From NCBI GenBank assembly GCA_015658965.1, contig DQNX01000041.1:1-9171 (forward strand): a stretch of 9,171 nucleotides of DNA, given 5' to 3'. Of this stretch, positions 7,712 through 9,171 are shown piece after piece. Source of the stretch: Gammaproteobacteria bacterium. Its GTDB lineage: Bacteria > Pseudomonadota > Gammaproteobacteria > PS1 > Pseudothioglobaceae. The notes below the pieces were generated by a model. It searched no databases and was not told the DNA's origin. It saw only the letters and a list, made by a program, of their open reading frames with translations. The position numbers and the translations under genes were made by a program. How positions within the stretch are numbered: the stretch's first letter is position 1; every line of letters starts with the position of its first letter.

Positions 7712-8337
7712 AGGTTTATATTATTGATGACCACGCCTTATTTCGTAATGGGCTAATCTCATTATTAGAGTCTAGAAAAATTAGTGCCAGAGCGGCAGCT
7801 TCACCAGAGCAAGGTTTAGAAGAAATACCCACCCTGATTTTAGACATTATTTTGTTGGATTTACGCATGCCTGGCATGTCAGGCATTGAGGTGTTAAAAA
7901 TTCTGAAAGACAGAAATGAGAAGACCCCCATTATTATGTTGACCACCAGTACAGAAGAGCGTGATTTGCGTGATTGCTTAAAATATGGTGCTCAAGCTTA
8001 TTTATTAAAAGACATGGACCCAGACGAATTGGTCGATGCTTTGAACGAAGTGGCCAAAGGCTCAATTGTGGTGGCACAAGACATGACGCACGTATTGGCC
8101 AAAGTACTTAAAAATGAACTTACCGACGATGGCGCGACATTTGATTCACTCACCAATCGAGAGAAGGAAGTGGCTTGTCAAGTGGCGCGCGGTTATAGTA
8201 ATAAAGTCATTGCCAGAGAGCTCGGTATTTCAGATGGCACAGTTAAATTACATGTGAAGTCAATCCTTAAAAAACTCTCGCTCGGCTCACGTGTTGAGGT
8301 GGCAGTAATGGTGACTGAAAAAGGTTGTTGTAAATAA
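7708..8337 (+). CDS. NarL/FixJ-family response regulator
   Basis: The 209-residue product is a two-domain DNA-binding response regulator. The receiver domain (about 1-118) has the acidic pair Asp7-Asp8, phospho-acceptor Asp51 in ILLDLRMPG, Thr79 and Lys100. A LuxR-type helix-turn-helix domain (about 147-205) carries SLTNREKEVACQVARGYSNK and then ISDGTVKLHVKSILKKL. It is the probable partner of the kinase just upstream, whose gene it overlaps by 4 bases. A GGAG ribosome binding site at 7699-7702 supports the ATG. Like other NarL-type regulators it should dimerise and bind DNA when phosphorylated; its targets cannot be told from here. It ends in an unusual GCCK with adjacent cysteines at 207-208. 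The rhodanese gene follows after a single base. Confidence 0.95.
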   Translation: MKVYIIDDHALFRNGLISLLESRKISARAAASPEQGLEEIPTLILDIILLDLRMPGMSGIEVLKILKDRNEKTPIIMLTTSTEERDLRDCLKYGAQAYLLKDMDPDELVDALNEVAKGSIVVAQDMTHVLAKVLKNELTDDGATFDSLTNREKEVACQVARGYSNKVIARELGISDGTVKLHVKSILKKLSLGSRVEVAVMVTEKGCCK

Positions 8338-8338
8338 A

Positions 8339-8806
8339 ATGGACGGATATCAAAGGCTGGTCGATAAAGCGCTTCGCGATGTGGGCGAAATACTACCTTG
8401 GGATTTAGAAGAAGAAATTGAACAAAACGCTAATTTAATCGTTTTAGACATTAGAGAAGTGGATGAGTTTAAGAGAATGCACATCACAGGTTCACTTCAC
8501 GTGCCTAGAGGTATATTAGAAGGTGCTTGTGTATGGAACTATGACGACACCATTCCAAAGTTAGCAAAAGCCAGAAATCAAAATATTGTGGTGATTTGTC
8601 GCTCGGGCAATCGATCAGCACTTGCGGCACACACACTACAGCAAATGGGCTTCGAAAACGTTCGATCGCTGAAGTTAGGCATTAAAGGTTGGAACGACAA
8701 TGACCTAGAAATGCTTAATAATCAAGGAGACATTGTTGATATCGACAAGGCAGATGAGTGGTTGAATAGAGCAGTAGATAAAAGCAAGTTACAACCATTA
8801 AAGTAA
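8339..8806 (+). CDS. Single-domain rhodanese-like protein
   Basis: The 155-residue product has a roughly 25-residue N-terminal helical lead-in followed by one rhodanese domain: VLDIREVDEFKRMHITGSLHVPRG, then the active loop CRSGNRS starting at Cys87, then GFENVRSLKLGIKGW. Cys87 can carry a persulfide, so the protein is potentially a sulfurtransferase or sulfur carrier. The six-residue loop Cys-Arg-Ser-Gly-Asn-Arg is typical of single-domain rhodaneses such as GlpE or PspE. No signal peptide is seen, so a cytoplasmic location is expected. Its ATG lies one base after the response-regulator stop, so it is almost certainly cotranscribed with the two-component genes. A role in sulfur metabolism or in signalling to the cysteine-cluster kinase is possible but unproven. 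No obvious terminator follows it. Confidence 0.92.
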   Translation: MDGYQRLVDKALRDVGEILPWDLEEEIEQNANLIVLDIREVDEFKRMHITGSLHVPRGILEGACVWNYDDTIPKLAKARNQNIVVICRSGNRSALAAHTLQQMGFENVRSLKLGIKGWNDNDLEMLNNQGDIVDIDKADEWLNRAVDKSKLQPLK

Positions 8807-8843
8807 TAAATAAACAAATAATGAAAATAAAACCAAATAGTTC
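8805..8843 (+). promoter_or_regulatory. AT-rich stretch, possible UP element of the rRNA promoter
   Basis: The bases between the rhodanese stop codon and the rRNA -35 are almost entirely A and T with short A-tracts, as in UP elements that bind the RNA polymerase alpha subunit. No hairpin with a T-run is seen here, so it does not look like a terminator. Confidence 0.4.
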
Positions 8844-8871
8844 TTGACGTACGAATTTTTCTACGTATAAT
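8844..8871 (+). promoter_or_regulatory. rRNA operon promoter
   Basis: TTGACG (8844-8849) and a perfect TATAAT (8866-8871) are separated by 16 bases, giving a strong sigma-70-type promoter with a predicted start near 8878. It sits about 228 bases upstream of 16S rRNA, after an AT-rich possible UP element. The discriminator (TCAAATC) is AT-rich, unlike the GC-rich discriminator of stringently controlled E. coli rRNA promoters. An inverted repeat fills the spacer and overlaps both hexamers. Confidence 0.85.
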
Positions 8872-8882
8872 TCAAATCTTTC

Positions 8883-8917
8883 ACCGAGACAGAAAAATAA
8901 AAAGTTCTGGACACGGT
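8883..8917 (+). promoter_or_regulatory. Possible boxB-like hairpin of the rRNA leader
   Basis: ACCG (8883-8886) can pair with CGGT (8914-8917), and CAG (8890-8892) with CTG (8907-8909), around an A-rich loop. The hairpin would lie just before boxA, where boxB lies in E. coli rRNA leaders. The stem is short and interrupted, so this is tentative. Confidence 0.3.
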
Positions 8918-8918
8918 A

Positions 8919-8927
8919 GCTCTTTAA
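8919..8927 (+). promoter_or_regulatory. boxA antitermination signal of the rRNA operon
   Basis: GCTCTTTAA matches the boxA core of gammaproteobacterial rRNA leaders. The following bases (AAATATATCAAACAA) also resemble the E. coli leader after boxA. BoxA RNA is bound by NusB and NusE (S10) to build the complex that prevents Rho-dependent termination in rRNA genes. Confidence 0.85.
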
Positions 8928-8944
8928 AAATATATCAAACAACT

Positions 8945-8983
8945 TGTGTGGGCACTCGTACAATAATATTGTGCAGTGCACAC
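8945..8983 (+). promoter_or_regulatory. boxC-like element within a predicted leader hairpin
   Basis: TGTGTGGGCACT (8945-8956) matches the conserved boxC-like sequence that follows boxA in E. coli rRNA leaders. Here it also forms the left arm of a hairpin: GTGTG/CACAC, CACT/AGTG and GTACAAT/ATTGTGC pair around an AAT loop (8965-8967), with GG (8951-8952) and C8957 bulged and one G-U pair. Confidence 0.6.
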
Positions 8984-9105
8984 GGAAACAATTGCATTTA
9001 TTTGTGGTTGTTCCGAAAAAACAAAAGCAAAATCAGCTTTTAAAAAAATTGAACGCAAAGCGCATTTATTTATAAATGTTGCCAATGTTCTAAATAGTTA
9101 GAATT
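8984..9105 (+). other. Remainder of the pre-16S leader
   Basis: This AT-rich stretch lies between the boxC-like hairpin and mature 16S rRNA and holds no gene. It has two small inverted repeats: AAAAGC/GCTTTT (9023-9041) and CATTTAT/ATAAATG (9063-9078). The upstream half of the RNase III processing stem is expected here, but its partner lies beyond the window after 16S rRNA. Confidence 0.6.
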
Positions 9106-9171
9106 AAACTGAAGAGTTTGATCCTGGCTCAGATTGAACGCTGGCGGTATGCTTAACACATGCAAGTCGAA
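9106..9171 (+). rRNA. rrs: 16S ribosomal RNA, 5' end, cut by the window edge
   Basis: From AAACTGAAGAG at 9106 the sequence follows the universally conserved 16S 5' region: the AGAGTTTGATCCTGGCTCAG primer site (9113-9132), GATTGAACGCTGGCGG, and then AACACATGCAAGTCGAA at the edge. The first base is placed by comparison with the E. coli mature 5' end (AAATTGAAGAG). The GGTATGCTTAACACATGC form resembles gammaproteobacterial sulfur-oxidiser sequences as I remember them. Only 66 bases are present; the rest of the operon lies to the right. Confidence 0.97.

Noticed and set aside
6206..8337. Naming the two-component pair NarX and NarL as nitrate regulators
   Set aside because: The kinase lacks a periplasmic nitrate-binding region, and no nitrate reductase gene is in the window, so only family-level labels are supported.
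8733..8748. Near-perfect palindrome TTGTTGAT/ATCGACAA
   Set aside because: It is inside the rhodanese coding sequence, is short with one mismatch, and has no promoter next to it, so chance is the simplest reading.
8715..8981. An 88-codon minus-strand frame across the rhodanese end and the rRNA leader
   Set aside because: It runs antisense through the rRNA promoter and boxA, has no recognisable motif, and is best explained by low stop-codon density in that strand.
9023..9041. AAAAGC/GCTTTT hairpin as a terminator
   Set aside because: It lies inside the rRNA leader between boxA and 16S rRNA and is followed by A-runs rather than a T-run on the plus strand, so termination there makes no sense.
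1..9171. CRISPR arrays, insertion sequences, tRNA genes, toxin-antitoxin or defence systems
   Set aside because: No regularly spaced repeats, transposase, terminal inverted repeats or cloverleaf sequences were seen; all large open stretches are explained by core genes.

Overview
The window is a chromosomal, AT-leaning stretch from a gammaproteobacterium. The proteobacterial-type GshA, the MnmE, a Nudix-ThiE fusion and the gamma-type rRNA leader (boxA followed by a TGTGTGGGCACT boxC-like element) all point there. The first 66 bases of 16S rRNA and the gene content resemble sulfur-oxidising SUP05/Thioglobaceae relatives. That lineage guess comes from memory and inference, not from an alignment.

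Layout. Bases 1-765 (minus strand) hold the N-terminal part of glutamate synthase large subunit, cut by the left edge. It is divergent from yaaA (peroxide-stress protein), whose last 22 bases overlap comF (a zinc-ribbon phosphoribosyltransferase-like protein). comF converges, with zero bases between stop codons, on a minus-strand Nudix-ThiE fusion. The fusion is divergent from gshA across only 36 bases, and those bases carry a 28-base near-palindrome. From gshA rightward, five plus-strand genes are packed with overlaps or gaps of 9 bases or less: gshA, mnmE, a NarX-type sensor kinase, a NarL-type response regulator and a single-domain rhodanese protein. After them comes an rRNA operon: promoter, boxB-, boxA- and boxC-like leader elements, and the 5' end of 16S rRNA, which runs off the right edge.

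How the genes may work together. gshA (glutathione synthesis), a cytoplasmic-sensing histidine kinase with a four-cysteine cluster, its response regulator and a rhodanese lie in one probable transcript. A thiol, persulfide or redox-sensing theme is a reasonable hypothesis, but it is inferred from context only. The kinase has almost no periplasmic loop, so it is unlikely to sense nitrate as classical NarX/NarQ do.

Most of the window is ordinary core genome. I see no mobile element, CRISPR array, tRNA gene, defence system or clearly novel system. The points most worth a second look are the gshA/Nudix palindrome, the cysteine-cluster kinase with its rhodanese neighbour, and the inverted repeat nested in the rRNA promoter.
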